64,000 nt of DNA, from assembly GCF_033807575.1 (NCBI RefSeq), contig NC_084716.1, forward strand, positions 9,110,833-9,174,832, given 5' to 3'. Each line of letters starts with the position of its first letter. Within the stretch, counting starts at the first letter, position 1. The position numbers and the translations under genes are program-made. The notes below the pieces were generated by a model, which saw only the letters and a program-made list of their open reading frames with translations, was not told the origin of the DNA and did not search any database. This DNA is from Cydia pomonella. Lineage: Eukaryota; Arthropoda; Insecta; Lepidoptera; Tortricidae. This document shows, piece by piece, positions 12,101 through 22,087 of this stretch.

Positions 12101-12172
12101 GTCAAAAACACAACGGAGCTTTGTAGTCCGTGCTTCTAAGCGAATCACGGGGTGATGAGGGACAAAGTTCAC
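9167..12172 (-). CDS. BEL/Pao Pol polyprotein (RT, RNase H, integrase), N-terminally truncated
   Basis: This is one uninterrupted 1001-residue frame. Reverse transcriptase comes first: FICDIKSMFRCVNL, TVTYGMKPSSWLATKCL and the catalytic YVDDIL. RNase H follows: GFADASSVAYG, STARLELNASLL and LFSDSQIVLAWL. Next are the integrase zinc-binding region (HAGQKLVLCSLRQRFW, then CIICFR) and core: GLDFAGPV, FCDNASTFKG and FGGIWESGVKSAKHH give D-D-E. A C-terminal DUF5641-like region includes YWSKHYLNQLQNRPKW and ARVTNLFPGKDG. It copies element RNA and inserts the cDNA. The frame continues upstream through DQYVDLNHGEY and stops at a 74-bp poly(T). Protease and Gag are missing. The lack of internal stops implies recent activity. 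Confidence 0.9.
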   Translation of the reverse strand: MNFVPHHPVIRLEARTTKLRCVFDASMRTNKKVSLNDMLLNGPVVQRDLFDILILFRADKLFFICDIKSMFRCVNLNPAQRSLQNILWRESKNNDIRCIQLNTVTYGMKPSSWLATKCLSDLAERNEHSMPLAASAIRNNTYVDDILVSCSSEQELVQTQSQLVNMLNLGSFHLHKWASNCMLVLESVPKESHYLGEVDLQKDHAFVKTLGIHLDVKSDVFKSTRPEPYNSSNDCKRDILSFISKFYDPLGLIGPVFVRAKVIMQMLWAAHDLNWDSTPPDNIRKVWTDFIDDLSLMEPVVIPRCVKSEQTVANQLIGFADASSVAYGCCLYLRTIDEHDNVRTELLCSKSRISPCKKLLSTARLELNASLLLSGLVKRVHDTLTIKLDIHEIHLFSDSQIVLAWLKTDVAKLLTYVANRVRAIKELTDGYHWHYVNTNDNAADCLSRGLLPQDIAGHAIWWRGPIFLHNKNYIFSEESPIPTDLPELKPDHTSALCLTTTTHDPDLFQIIKKFSTIAKMTRVLAYILRFCNNVKPTSENLKGFLTIVELNKALMLIVKHEQAQFFSDDLSMLRSGKQLKGNLKPLTPFLDGEGIIRVGGRLQNALLPYAAQHPAILPKQSPITNLLIRNEHICLLHAGQKLVLCSLRQRFWIVDGLRTVKKIIHKCIICFRLKATAAAQLMGSLPAARVTASRVFQRVGLDFAGPVSVKNSRIRKPVIGKGYIALFVCFTTKAIHLELCSDLTTECFLACFKRFIARRNLPSEVFCDNASTFKGARNKLAELYRLHASQTHKQTVTSFAAQKGIQFHFIPSYSPVFGGIWESGVKSAKHHLKRVVGKSLLTYEQLNSVLVEIEGVLNARPITAVSNDPEDFSYLSPGHFLTGAPLNTYPEQDVSNKPTNLLRFWSTITCMKQTFWKYWSKHYLNQLQNRPKWQSVTPNVAIDSLVILRSDNSPPLEWPMARVTNLFPGKDGIVRAVEVRLANGHTHNRSITKICVLPIDL

Positions 12173-12239
12173 AGGATCTTTAGTTAAATCATATTTATTT
12201 ATGTCAATGTATTCTCCATGATTTAAATCAACATATTGA

Positions 12240-12241
<2 letters not shown>

Positions 12242-12315
<74 letters not shown>
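12242..12315 (-). repeat. 74-bp poly(T) tract = poly(A) tail on the minus strand
   Basis: An uninterrupted run of 74 T. On the minus strand it follows AATAAATCTTTATTTTCCCT, so it looks like the genomic copy of an mRNA poly(A) tail. It sits exactly at the truncated 5' end of the Pao pol frame. Confidence 0.8.
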
Positions 12316-12317
<2 letters not shown>

Positions 12318-12464
12318 GGAAAATAAAGATTTATTTCAGCTGAAATAAATGGAAGCACGATACATTTCGAAGGTATTATGAAGAGTGTTTCTATAGTAAC
12401 AAAAATCAATAATGTCATAGTTTTTAAATAAAGAACATTTAGTTTATTTTTAATGTTGCTAACA
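12316..12464 (-). repeat. Partial Pao LTR ending at its poly(A) site
   Basis: 149 bases from TGTTAGCAACATT match the first part of the LTR at 8405-8816 with about six differences. The match ends shortly after AATAAA, where the poly(A) begins. This is the structure expected of the 3' end (U3-R) of a polyadenylated LTR-element transcript. Confidence 0.7.
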
Positions 12465-12746
12465 CCCACTAGACCCAGCTAAGCCACTGGGACCAGGAAC
12501 GGGGTCGTCATACATCGACGCCGAAGGTCGCGAGAGCACAAGTGGCTCATCAGAGTCCAACACTTGCACTCGCGGAGTAGGCACAAGCGGCTCTATTGAG
12601 TCCAACACTCGCGCATTACTAGAAAACGCCACAGAAGAGGAGGAGGAGGTCGTGCCAAGCGGCTCACTTGAGTCCAACAATCGCACTTCACCATCACTCG
12701 ACTCGGACTCTTCGGACACGGAAGCAAAGGGCTTCGGAGACGCCAT
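12459..12746 (-). CDS. 95-aa acidic Ser-rich protein with 'LDSxEPL' repeats
   Basis: Begins MASPKPFASVSEESES and carries three internal repeats of the form (V/A)xxLDSxEPL (RLLDSSEPL, RVLDSIEPL, QVLDSDEPL), then PVPGPSGLAGSSGC. The stop overlaps the start of the adjacent LTR fragment. It has no recognised domain. Position just upstream of an LTR end and poly(A) suggests it is part of the captured LTR-element transcript, perhaps a non-autonomous relative or the end of an unusual Gag. It may not be functional. Confidence 0.35.
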   Translation of the reverse strand: MASPKPFASVSEESESSDGEVRLLDSSEPLGTTSSSSSVAFSSNARVLDSIEPLVPTPRVQVLDSDEPLVLSRPSASMYDDPVPGPSGLAGSSGC

Positions 12747-13231
12747 GGTTGTTAACTTTGCAGGAGTACGTAAAAACGATGCGTTTCGTTGCTAACAGAA
12801 TAAACACAAATTCGCCTTTTTTCATGTCAAAATATAATTTATAATTGAATAAAACACTACAATTGTTGTGCGTAAAACCAAATATTGCTTATTTCATTTA
12901 AAAAACAAAATTCTTATCAACAAATTTAAAATATAAAAGTAAAAAATTAACATCAAATAACACAAAATCCACCATCAACGAATAACAAAACGTAAAGTGA
13001 CAGCTTTGCGATCTGACATGACAAATTACCATCTTAAAGATTTGCAATGGCGTGTTATTTTCAGATTTCTATGAAAACTTTAAAAAAAATTATCTCATGA
13101 ACCGTAAGTTTCAGCGCCCTGAAATTTCATAATTCGCTTTCTATTTACGAGTTCTATCTACAAAAAAAAATGAACTTCCAAATCGACGGTCCATAAAGTA
13201 AAGATTATCCGGTTAATCTGTCTAGGAAAGA

Positions 13232-14960
13232 TTCTTCTTCAACGTGCATGGCAACAGTACCAGTTTTGTTACGGTCGAGATCAGCAACTTCTGACGAGTC
13301 GAGTACGAAATTTGCAACCGGCCAATGCTCCTCATCCATCCTTATCTCCTTCACTCGGTTGGAAACAAAAACGCTCCAAGGTCATTCACACTTTATCCAT
13401 GTTATGACAACACTTGAATCTGACCAGTAGTACACAGCACAATTGGGCAAAGCCAAAGATTCAACAGCTGTCACGGCGGATAGTCTACACGCTAATGTTG
13501 CAGCAATCAGCTCTTGTCTCGGAGTAGTAATTTTTTGAACTGGTGTCACTCTTGAGCGTGCTAGGACAAGGCTTAAATTAACGTTGTCACCCTGTTTTGA
13601 CCGCAGAAATATACAAGCTGAATAAGCATCCTTACTTGCGTCGGAAAATACGTGCAAGGACGTTTCGCACTCCTGTATAGACACGCTTGTAAGTCGTCTA
13701 GGAATAACGCAGTCATTGATGGCGTAAGCTTGTTCTAGCCATTTTCTAAATTCCTTGGCCAAATCTTCAGGTAGTTCTTGATCCCAGGTCAGTTTTTTAC
13801 ACCACGTTGCCTGCAAGATCTTCTTAGGGATTATGGTCGTGGGGCAGGTAAAACCAATAGGATCGAAAACCCTTTGCGCTACTGAAAGTAACGTTCGTTT
13901 CGTTAATTTCTGTTCAATATTATTAAAGTTGACATTACATTGTAGGGTGTCATTTTTACGTTCCAGATCACACCTAGTATTGACGTGTTTCCGACGTTCT
14001 TATCTACCTAAAATGGGACTTGAGATCCAATCATCCAACCTCTAAGGTCAAATTTACCTTCTAGCATTACCTTTTTTGATTCGCTTATGAATTTGTTGAG
14101 CTCTTCCTCTAATTCCAAACTTGTGACGCAGTTATCCACATAAAACGATTTCTTCAATTTTGCCGCTGTTTCTTTTAGTGGTTCCGAACAATTATCAAGG
14201 TGATGATTAATGGTGGCTACGAGATGAAACGGACTCGATGTCACTCCAAAGACGACGCGTCTATGACGGTATGTGATCATCGTTCTATCTTCTTCGTCAA
14301 TCTTGGACCACCATAGGAAACGAAGATAATCCAGATCCTCCGGTGCAACTCATAACGACCTTCTTCGTTGACCTTGATGGTTTCTTTGAAGGATCTGAGG
14401 ACTTCTTCATCGCGCGCTATCTTAGTTGCTTGTACCGCGGGATCGTTGATACCTATCGCCTACAAAGACGACAAATCTGTAAGATCAAACTTTGTTAAGC
14501 AATGTAAAGTCGTCGTCGAGTTTGTCATGGAACTGTAAATCCCAGTTATAGGACCTTGAACGGTCCACCCAAATTTCGTCTTTATAAATAAATAAATAAA
14601 TAAATAAATAAATATAAATATTATAGGACATTATTACACAAATGGACTAAGTCCCACAGTAAGCTCAATAAGGCTTGTGTTGAGGGTACTTAGACAACGA
14701 TATATATAATATATAAATATTTATAAATACTTACATAGAAAACACCCATGACTCAGGAACAAATATCCATGCTCATCACACGAATAAATGCCCTTACCAG
14801 GATTTGAACCCGGGACCATCAGCTTCGTAGGCAGGGTCACTACCCACTAGGCCAACCGGTCGTCACCTTTATAGCAGTCAAGTTATTATCTAATTGAATT
14901 ACGTCGCCTGTAAGTAGTAACCCAGAATAGTCAGCACCTCTCAATAAACTTACTTCGTCA
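13232..14960 (-). pseudogene. Older BEL-type Pol fragment, split by a SINE
   Basis: Reading minus, about 14960-14870 encodes a protease-to-RT linker (LLRGADYSGLLLTGD, then LTAIK). After the SINE come FGWTVQGP, an RT piece (14280-14008) with VVFGVTSSPFHLVATINHH and a YVDNCVTS active-site block, and an RNase H piece (13816-13382) with SLHVFSDASKDAYSACIF, TTPRQELIAATLACRL and YYWSDSSVVITWI. The second Asp of the usual YVDD is replaced (YVDN). Frames shift at least twice, so it is dead. It is a different lineage from the Pao element next door: the motifs differ and decay is greater. Confidence 0.75.
14587..14866 (-). repeat. tRNA-derived SINE with 7-bp TSD
   Basis: On the minus strand the head reads GACCGGTTGGCCTAGTGG, a box B-like GGGTTCAAATCC follows, and the body ends in ATTT/AAATA repeats. 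Exact CTTTATA duplications flank it (14580-14586 and 14867-14873). It interrupts the BEL pol coding frame between LTAIK and KFGWT, so it inserted after the BEL element. Confidence 0.85.
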
Positions 14961-15389
14961 GGAGAGTCGGTCATGGAGTCGTTCAAAATAATATTTTTTC
15001 GACGCAGTTGCTCTAGTATTACAGAAGATCTTATTTTAGGTAAATCCGAAGATTGCAGGTTCGAAGATTGTTTGCGGAGCAGAATACGTCACATCTACCA
15101 TGACTACTCGCTGGACATTTGTAAATGGATATGGAGGAGGCATATTTACTTATTAATAACACGAGTTCGCTACAATGACAGGCTAACCAAAATTTGTTAT
15201 GACAAGCAATTTCAATAATCTGTCAAACTGCATTTTATTCATAAATTATCGGTCGTAATAATCAAAAAGTTGAGTGTTTACTACGAAAGTGGTCCCAAAC
15301 TCCGAATACAGTAGGTAGGGTTAACATGCTGAGCCTAAAAATAAGAGATAAAATTAAACCAATGATGTTAAAGGTAATGATTACTTTAA

Positions 15390-15535
15390 CACATTCACTG
15401 CCAGACAAAAAACGGCGCACTACCCCAGAAACCGGTGGTCTATAGCTGCGTACAAAACAACAGGTCCAGCGGGTTGTCCGGCATCTGAACAAAGTTCACG
15501 AGCGCCCACCAGGTGAATTCCCGGCAGTGAATGTG
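15390..15535. repeat. piggyBac-type MITE
   Basis: A 146-bp element has inverted ends CACATTCACTGCC and its complement, each flanked by TTAA (15386-15389 and 15536-15539). TTAA duplication is diagnostic of piggyBac mobilisation. It has no coding capacity; the open frame across it is chance. Its ends resemble but differ from those of the large piggyBac at 44326. Confidence 0.75.
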
Positions 15536-15617
15536 TTAACAACAGGAGACCTAGCAGGGGTGTATAACACCAGGAAAATGAGTTACAAAAACTTATTTTG
15601 TATTACGTCTTAAGTGT

Positions 15618-15726
15618 CATCCTGTATATATCGTTGTCTGAGTACCCGCAACACAAGCCTTCTTGAGCTTACTGCGGGACTTAGTCAATCGGTGTAAGAA
15701 TGTCATATAATATTTATTTATTTATT
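15618..15726 (+). repeat. 5'-truncated SINE
   Basis: Carries only the 3' body of the SINE family seen at 14587: ATATCGTTGTCTGAGTACCC, acacaagccttcttgagc, gggacttagtcaatcgg and ending TATTTATTTATTTATTA. The tRNA-like head is missing. Confidence 0.7.
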
Positions 15727-15812
15727 ATTTACGTAATAGGTAAATATTGAAAATTATAAAGAAAGTTGTTATGCATAAACTTAGTAATGATAATGTTGGT
15801 AGGGATACTTAC

Positions 15813-15992
15813 TTTTTTACAGCTGCCTGCAATTTCGTCAAAGTAGTGTTGAACATCATTTTTACATTGTGCCTTGGACATTGGTGGTATATTTCCTTCA
15901 ATTTCTGTGTCACTTTCTTGTAACATATTAGCTAGTACTGCTTCTGCGCTTTGTTTTGAAATCAATCCGGTCCTCTTGACCTGACACTTCAT
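15813..15992 (-). CDS. Possible exon of an unrecognised gene
   Basis: Reads MKCQVKRTGLISKQSAEAV, then LANMLQESDTEIEGNIPPMS, and ends CKK just before a strong donor GTAAGTATCC on the minus strand. The frame upstream (VEELLEQESSCPDDSSL) is shifted by one base and also looks protein-like. No family recognised. It could be a real exon or a TE remnant. Confidence 0.3.
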
Positions 15993-17245
15993 AGTGAGCT
16001 ATCATCAGGACAAGATGATTCTTGTTCTAACAACTCCTCCACTCTTCGTTTCGGCCAGTGTAATAATTTTTTTTGTTCTCATTTGTCAGAGATAAAAGAC
16101 AGTATAAATTTTCCGCGTTCCTTAGTTTGAATTATTTTGAAGGGCATGTATATGCTGCAAAAAAACGAAGAAAAAAGAAAAAAACAAATTTAAGGAAACC
16201 TGTACGAGTTGATCCCTTTAAGCGGGATTTGCCGTAATATCTATATTTTTCTAAGTAGATCAAAATTGTAGACATTTAATACTTGCAAATTTATGTAAGT
16301 TTCTATTTTAATACCAAAAATATTCAATTTATTAAGGATTCATAATAATATTTGGGTTTTTTTAAAACCCTATGAAGTGATCATCTCTTACACCCGGGTG
16401 GACAAGATGATCCTTGCCATAGGGGTAAGACGATCCCGGTGATCATCTCACCCCATTTTGAGTAACTTTTTATATTTTTAGGGATATTAAGTATATTATT
16501 TATATTAGAGAATAAAAATTTGATTAAATCAAGTAAGCCAAGCCAAGTGCGAGTCGGACTCGCCCATGAAGGGTTCCGTACCATTTATGACGGATTAAAA
16601 AAACTACTTACTAGATCTGGTTCAAACCAATTTTCGGTGGAAGTTTGCATGGTAATGTATATCATATATTTTTTTTAGATTTTTCATTCTGTTATTTTAG
16701 AAGTTACAGGGGGGGGGGACACTTTTTTCACTTTGGAAGTGTCTCTCACGCAAACTATTCAGTTTAGAAAAAAAATATATTAGAAACCTAAATATCATTT
16801 TTGAAGACCTATCCCTAACTTCTAAAATAACAGAATGAAAAATGTAAAAAAAATATATGATATACATTGTCATGCAAACTTTCACCGAAAATTGGTTTGA
16901 ACGAGATCTAGTAAGGTAGAATCCGGATATAACGACCTTCAAGAGACCGGCGATATTATGTCGTACTAACCGGATGACGTATAAAACGGATATTTACATA
17001 TGTATGTAATTATGTATTATAAGTGCGAAAGTTTGATTTTCCTATTTAGGTAAATAAAACATGTTGTAGGAATCAGTTACATATGTTTATTTTAATTACA
17101 TATTCTTATATGTACACACATAAGTAGTACATACCAAATTACAAACATAGGTACGTAATGTACTGTAATACTGTCACTAACGTAGGAAATCTGTTATTTG
17201 GGTTTGTTTTTGACAGACTTTTGTTCGGTAGTAAGAACTTCGGAC

Positions 17246-19157
17246 TAGTGATGGGTAGGACATCAATTTAAAATGAGTTTGTATGAGTACCTCATTCTCT
17301 AAAATGAGGTGTTACAATGTCTTACTTCAAATGAGGAGAGGTACTAGCACTTTTGCAGCATCGACTATTCCATGAACTCCAACGGCAGCAAACCATATTT
17401 AATGTAAATACATATTTAGGCATTGCTAAACTTCCTTTTAAATATTTACTTGGAGTGCAATTCTGGAGGTTTAAAACAGAACTTTAACAACAGAAGACAT
17501 ACATTTAAGAATCAAACTAAGGAGTTAAAGTACATACATCCTATTGCAACTTAATTTGATGCTTTTATGAAACTTGTTCTAATTTAGCAGTTTATTATTT
17601 TTATTCTTAGATTGTTCAGTATCAATCCTTGCTACTTGATATCATTTTAAATTTAACATTCATATATTGAAATAAATACTAACCATAAACTACCAAACAA
17701 ACAATTAACAAACTAAGGAGAAAAAATCCAATATTTTTTGTACCATTATTATATAGAAATTACTAACTTACCACCTCATAATTTATCAGTAATAATAGCA
17801 TTGTAATATGATAACAAACGAAAGCCTCAATAACGTTCGCGCGGTAATGCCACCGGCGTGTAATATACACTTGATTTTTGTATGCAAAAGACACAAAGAA
17901 AGACCCACAGGTATATTTTATCGCGAAAACAATGTTAATATATTGTTATTTTGGTATAATTATAAGAATGGTCACTGATCACTATTTATAAAACACAACT
18001 AAAGATTACGAACAACTTTTTCGAGTTTCTCGTACTATAAATATGTCAAAATCATAAATGATCGAAATACTATACGAAGCACGTTAACAAAAAGTATTAC
18101 AAATTCAAATCGTTAAAATGTACATGTTTATTTCACCTATACAAATTATATTTACTTTTTTATTAATAAACTAATGTAAAATATCATATTTTGTGTACGC
18201 CACTATATTATATTTCAATAATTTAAATAATATTTTGGTCTCTTAAACGATAACTGTTTCTAAGCTAGCTTCGTAAATGCCCAGTGAGACTTGGTTGGCA
18301 TTTCAATCGCTTATCAAGTAACCATTTCACTGTCCAGTCTAATTGATTCAGATTATACATGACACCAGCAATATGAGTCTTGAGGTCAGGTTATACTGGT
18401 ATGCGCGTTAGTACAATAATAGCTAACAAATATGGAGGCCTACCGCGAACCACGAAGTTTTGCTTTGCTGTCGCACTTACGTATGAAATTACAAGTGCGA
18501 CAGAGAGAAAACACTTTCTTCGGTAGGTTCTTTGATGACTTAGATTTTTCGCTTTTGACAAGTAACTTAGCAATGCTAGGATCAAAATGGCGTAATATGT
18601 ATGTAAGCTTGCGGACGCTTACGCTTGTTTTCTTTCGTGTTTCATTTTTAACGTATTTTCGATGAGGTGTTATTGAAGCACGGCTCGTGTCTGTCTCACT
18701 CCCTCTTTCGGTAAATCTAATTCATTGTTTCATTTTGAAAGGATTTTTGAGGGGATGTCACAGTGAGGCGAGTGAATGGTACAAACACAACGCATTTCTC
18801 GGTGGACCTTTTGTCCTTGCAATAAGGTTTGTAGTTGGGCAGTTGATAGTGTGAGCGATGAATGCGATGACGTCAATGACTCATTTCTTCATTTGAATGT
18901 CGGCGAGCACCGAGCGCCTCGCGACTCTCTTGCGAGTTGTGAGGAACGCGAGTGAGTTTGAAAGGCTGAGAGTTTTTTTTCAAATTTGAAGTGTTTGAAT
19001 GGTTTGAGTGGTAAGAGCTGTGTGTGATGCGCGCGAGTAAATGAGTAAAATTAATTGAGGAGTGATGTATGACATTTATGCGGTGTGAAGTTCTGCGACA
19101 ATTTAACTAAATGAGTGGTACAAATGAGGTGCCTCACGAGTGAGCAACTCAACACTA
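17246..19157. mobile_element. Non-autonomous hAT element in the Tigger ORF
   Basis: A 1912-bp insert is flanked by exact 8-bp duplications CTTCGGAC (17238-17245 and 19158-19165), diagnostic of hAT. Termini are TAGTGATGGGT and, inverted, TAGTGTTGAGT (9 of 11 match). Subterminal regions share ACCTCATT and GTGAG blocks. No transposase is encoded; the only open frames inside are short. The flanking coding sequence resumes in frame (HNAVRS before, then SYYRTKV) across one copy of the duplication. Confidence 0.85.
18426..18535. repeat. Short palindromic repeat inside the hAT element
   Basis: GGCCTACCGCGAACCACG at the left and TTCGGTAGGTTC at the right form outer arms. An inner hairpin pairs CTGTCGCACTT with AAGTGCGACAG. 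It resembles palindromic repeats I associate with Lepidoptera and accounts for the apparent open frames here on both strands. Confidence 0.5.
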
Positions 19158-19795
19158 CTTCGGACAGCATTGTGAATTCGTGACATCATTGTTTTCATAT
19201 GGTCATCATCAAAGTTAGTCTGAACAAATACATTAAGCGTTTCCGCAGCCTTCAGAGCTTCAGATACACTTAAGGTTGGATAAAACTCTGGTTCGTCATC
19301 ATCACCGTCGCTATCTTTGCTATTCGCGTCGTCGGCGATGATATTATCCACAATGTTTTCATCAGACGGCTCTTCACAAGTGGCGACAGCATCATCGACA
19401 CGCGCATATTGTTCAAAGTCCTCGTTTGTTATGGGTAACTGATGCTTATCAATAGCCTTCGCCCAAATGCTCAGCGGTACGTCGTCTTCTTCGTTAAAAT
19501 CATCTGAAGTTATGGTACATTCTACATTGCTTCGGACAAAACCAGCATGTTTGTAACAGTTAAAAATTGTTCCTTGCTTGAGTTGAGTCCAGGCATCTTG
19601 AATCATTAGAATAGCGTCAAGAACAGGGATCTTCGGGCACCCAACACTACTGCATCCGCCATCTAGAAACTGGATCATTTTTAAAACAAGGTTTTTACGG
19701 AAATGTGCTTTCAAAGCTCGAATGATCCCTTGATCCATGGGTTGCAACACTGATGTCGTGTTTGGAGGCAGAAATACTAGGGTTATGCTTTTCAA

Positions 19796-20026
19796 GTCTG
19801 CAACTAATTTAATTTTAATTTAAAATTTAAATTTTATATAACTTAATAGAATATTATTTTTATGGCCTGTATATGTAATGTACACACCAAAATTGTAAGC
19901 TACCACTACGGAAGAGCGGTGCTTCTTAATACAAGTATATTCATTACTTAAAAAGAGGCATCGGCACGGATGTAAAAAGCTACTTATAAGTTACGAAATA
20001 AATATTTTTCATTTTCATTTTTTCAT
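19796..20026 (+). repeat. Retroposed fragment with CATTTT tail
   Basis: 231 bases end in TTTTTCATTTTCATTTTTTC and are flanked by TTTTCAA (19789-19795 and 20027-20033). The simple-repeat tail and 7-bp duplication indicate target-primed retroposition of a LINE or SINE end. It splits the Tigger DDE domain between PHIEK and KSITLVFLPPN. Confidence 0.65.
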
Positions 20027-21776
20027 TTTTCAATATGGGGATGTGCAGGACAGTTGTCAACTAACAGCAGGATTTTCTTATTCTTTTTCGTAAGTTCACG
20101 ATCCCATGCGCGTGCCCATTTGGTAAAAATGTCACCAGTCATCCAGGCTTTTCGATTGCTCTCATAATCCACTGGCAAATGCTGTACATTTTTAAAACAT
20201 CTGGGACGTTGAGATTTCCCGATTACGAGAAGTATTTTTTTAGCTGTGCCACTCATGTTGGCTGCCACCATCACTGTTATTCGCTCCTTTGATAATTTTC
20301 CTCCTTTAAATTTCAACGTCTTGTCTGGGGTTAATTTATAAAACAACCCGGTCTCATCTGCATTAAAAATTTCATCATCACTAAATTGAGCACGTAGAGT
20401 AGGCCAAACTTTTAATTACATATTGTGTACATCACTCTGTTGTACTGACAAAGACTCGCCAACAATCTTTCCACTGACGATGTTGTGTCTTACTTTAAAA
20501 CGGTTTATCCAACTCATGGAACATATGAAATTTTGCATGTCTGTCTAGCAAAAAAATTTGCTTTCTCTTGTAGCAGAGGTCCATTAAGAGGTATTCCCCG
20601 GTCGCGCTGAAGCTTAAACCACTGTAACAATGCCTTATCCAAGTGCTCATGAGTAGAAGTTCTTACACGTTTGCATTTCAAAACATTGGCATTAAATAGC
20701 GGCTCGATCTTGTATTTATTCTTCTTTATTGTTGATATTGTAGAATGAGATACGCCAAATTCCTTTGCGAGGGTCGCGTTTGATTCACCAGCTTCTAATC
20801 TGTGTAATATTGCACTCTTTTCTTCAATTGTAAAACACTTTCTCTTCACAGAACTCATTTTATAGCGCTTTATGAACTTGTCATAACAGGTGACAAACAC
20901 TAACTGTGATTTACGCGCGCCAATAAGGAGAATTGAACGGTGAAGCGCGCGGGGAATGTGAGGGGGGCCGAGGTATTGGTCATTCGTTACCTAAATTGAA
21001 ACAAATCACGGCGCGTCGTTTTAAACGGACGAATTATCGTAAAAAATGGTCGCTATAAACGGTTTGTCGCTCAAACCGGAGTCGCACTAAACGGTTACAT
21101 TTTTTCAGTATCTAACTATTAAACCGAACTTGAGTAAATAATATCGACGCTAAAAACGGTTAGTCGTTATAAGCGACGTCGTTAGAAATGAATTCTACTG
21201 TAGTTTTTTTAATGCGTCATAAAATTAAAAAAAAAAATCATCAAACCCATACGTGTGGGGTATCTATGGATAGGTCTTCAAAAATGATATTTAGGTTTCT
21301 AATATAATTTTTTTCTAAACTAAATAGTTTGCGCGAGAGACACTTCCAAAGTGAAAAAATTGGTGTCCCTGTAACTTCTAAAATAACAGAATGAAAAATC
21401 TAAAAAAATATATGATATACATTACCATGCAAACTTCCACCGAAAATTGGTTTGAACGAGATCTAGTAAGTAGTTTTTTTAATAAGTCATAAAATAAAAA
21501 TAATTTTTTTTTTCATCAAACCCATACGTGTGGGGTATCTACGGATAGGTCTTCAAAAATGATATTGAGGTTTCTAATATCATTTTTTTCTAAACTGAAT
21601 AGTTTGCGCGAAAGACACTTCCAAAGTGGTAAAATGTGTGTCCAAAGTGGTAAAATGTTGAACAAGATCTAGTAAGTAGATTTTTTTTAATATGTCATAA
21701 ATGGCACGGAACCCTTCATGCGCGAGTCCGACTCGCACTTGGCCGCTTTTTTTTCTATTTTTGTGTAAACATCTTA

Positions 21777-21931
21777 ATGCGTTTCATAGAATACATCTAC
21801 TTACCAAGTTTGAACAGTATAGCTCTTATAGTTTCGGAAAAAAGTGGCTGTGACATAATCGGACAGACAGACGGACATGACGAATGTATAAGGGTTCCGT
21901 TTTTTGCCATTTGGCTACGGAACCCTAAAAA
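21777..21931 (+). repeat. Dispersed repeat, 'GGTTCCG' family
   Basis: Contains ttaccaagtttgaacag, gtggctgtgacataatcgg, ggacatgacgaatgtata, agggttccgttttttgcc and ggctacggaaccctaaaaa. It is separated from the palindromic repeat by a T-rich spacer and may belong to the same composite. Confidence 0.55.
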
Positions 21932-22087
21932 CAGTTTTCTAAGTAGTGGTTTCAATGTACCACTTACAATAATACTTATATATAATAAACTGAGATCAAT
22001 TATAACATTGTACTTTTTTCTTAATCATTACGTGAACAAACTATTTATTCATAATTCTTATAGAATTAATTAAACATTTTTGTAAGC

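Larger units (their letters stand above)
17178..20858 (-). pseudogene. Tigger (CENP-B/DDE_1) transposase, multiply interrupted
   Basis: The N-terminal helix-turn-helix (20858-20514) begins MSSVKRKCFTIEEKSAIL and includes EFGVSHSTISTIKKN, the pogo/CENP-B DNA-binding type. A frameshifted linker covers 20514-20410. The DDE_1 core contains NADETGLFYKL (first Asp), LLLVDNCPAHPH (second) and VLQPMDQGIIRALKAHF (third), so the catalytic triad is intact. An acidic tail follows. The C-terminus resumes beyond the hAT insertion and ends QITDFLR, a typical Tigger ending, near 17178. Breaks are linker frameshifts, a 231-bp insertion between the second and third catalytic regions, and a 1.9-kb hAT insertion. 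Confidence 0.85.
16916..21200 (-). mobile_element. Tigger/pogo DNA transposon
   Basis: The right terminus reads CAGTAGAATTCATTTC inward and the left reads GTAGAATCCGGATATAAC. Both fit Tigger/pogo ends. The undisturbed repeat unit reads CTAGTAAGTAGTTTTTT; here the element splits it at TA, with TA kept on the right (21201-21202) and about four bases lost at the left junction. It carries the minus-strand transposase and is itself interrupted twice. Confidence 0.8.
16542..21743. repeat. Palindromic dispersed repeat carrying the Tigger insertion
   Basis: Both ends read GCCAAGTGCGAGTCGGACTC in opposite orientation, followed by TGAAGGGTTCCGT. Inside are roughly 270-base units (blocks cccatacgtgtggggtatct, ggtcttcaaaaatgata, accgaaaattggtttgaac). 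One is inverted on the left and switches orientation near 16812; two tandem units lie on the right. Without the Tigger it would be about 0.9 kb. The unit sequence is one I associate with lepidopteran dispersed repeats; its class is unknown to me. Confidence 0.6.

Noticed and set aside
15262..15492. 76-residue open frame (minus)
   Set aside because: Explained by the piggyBac MITE with TTAA flanks.
18391..18665. Overlapping open frames on both strands
   Set aside because: Caused by a palindromic repeat inside the hAT insertion.
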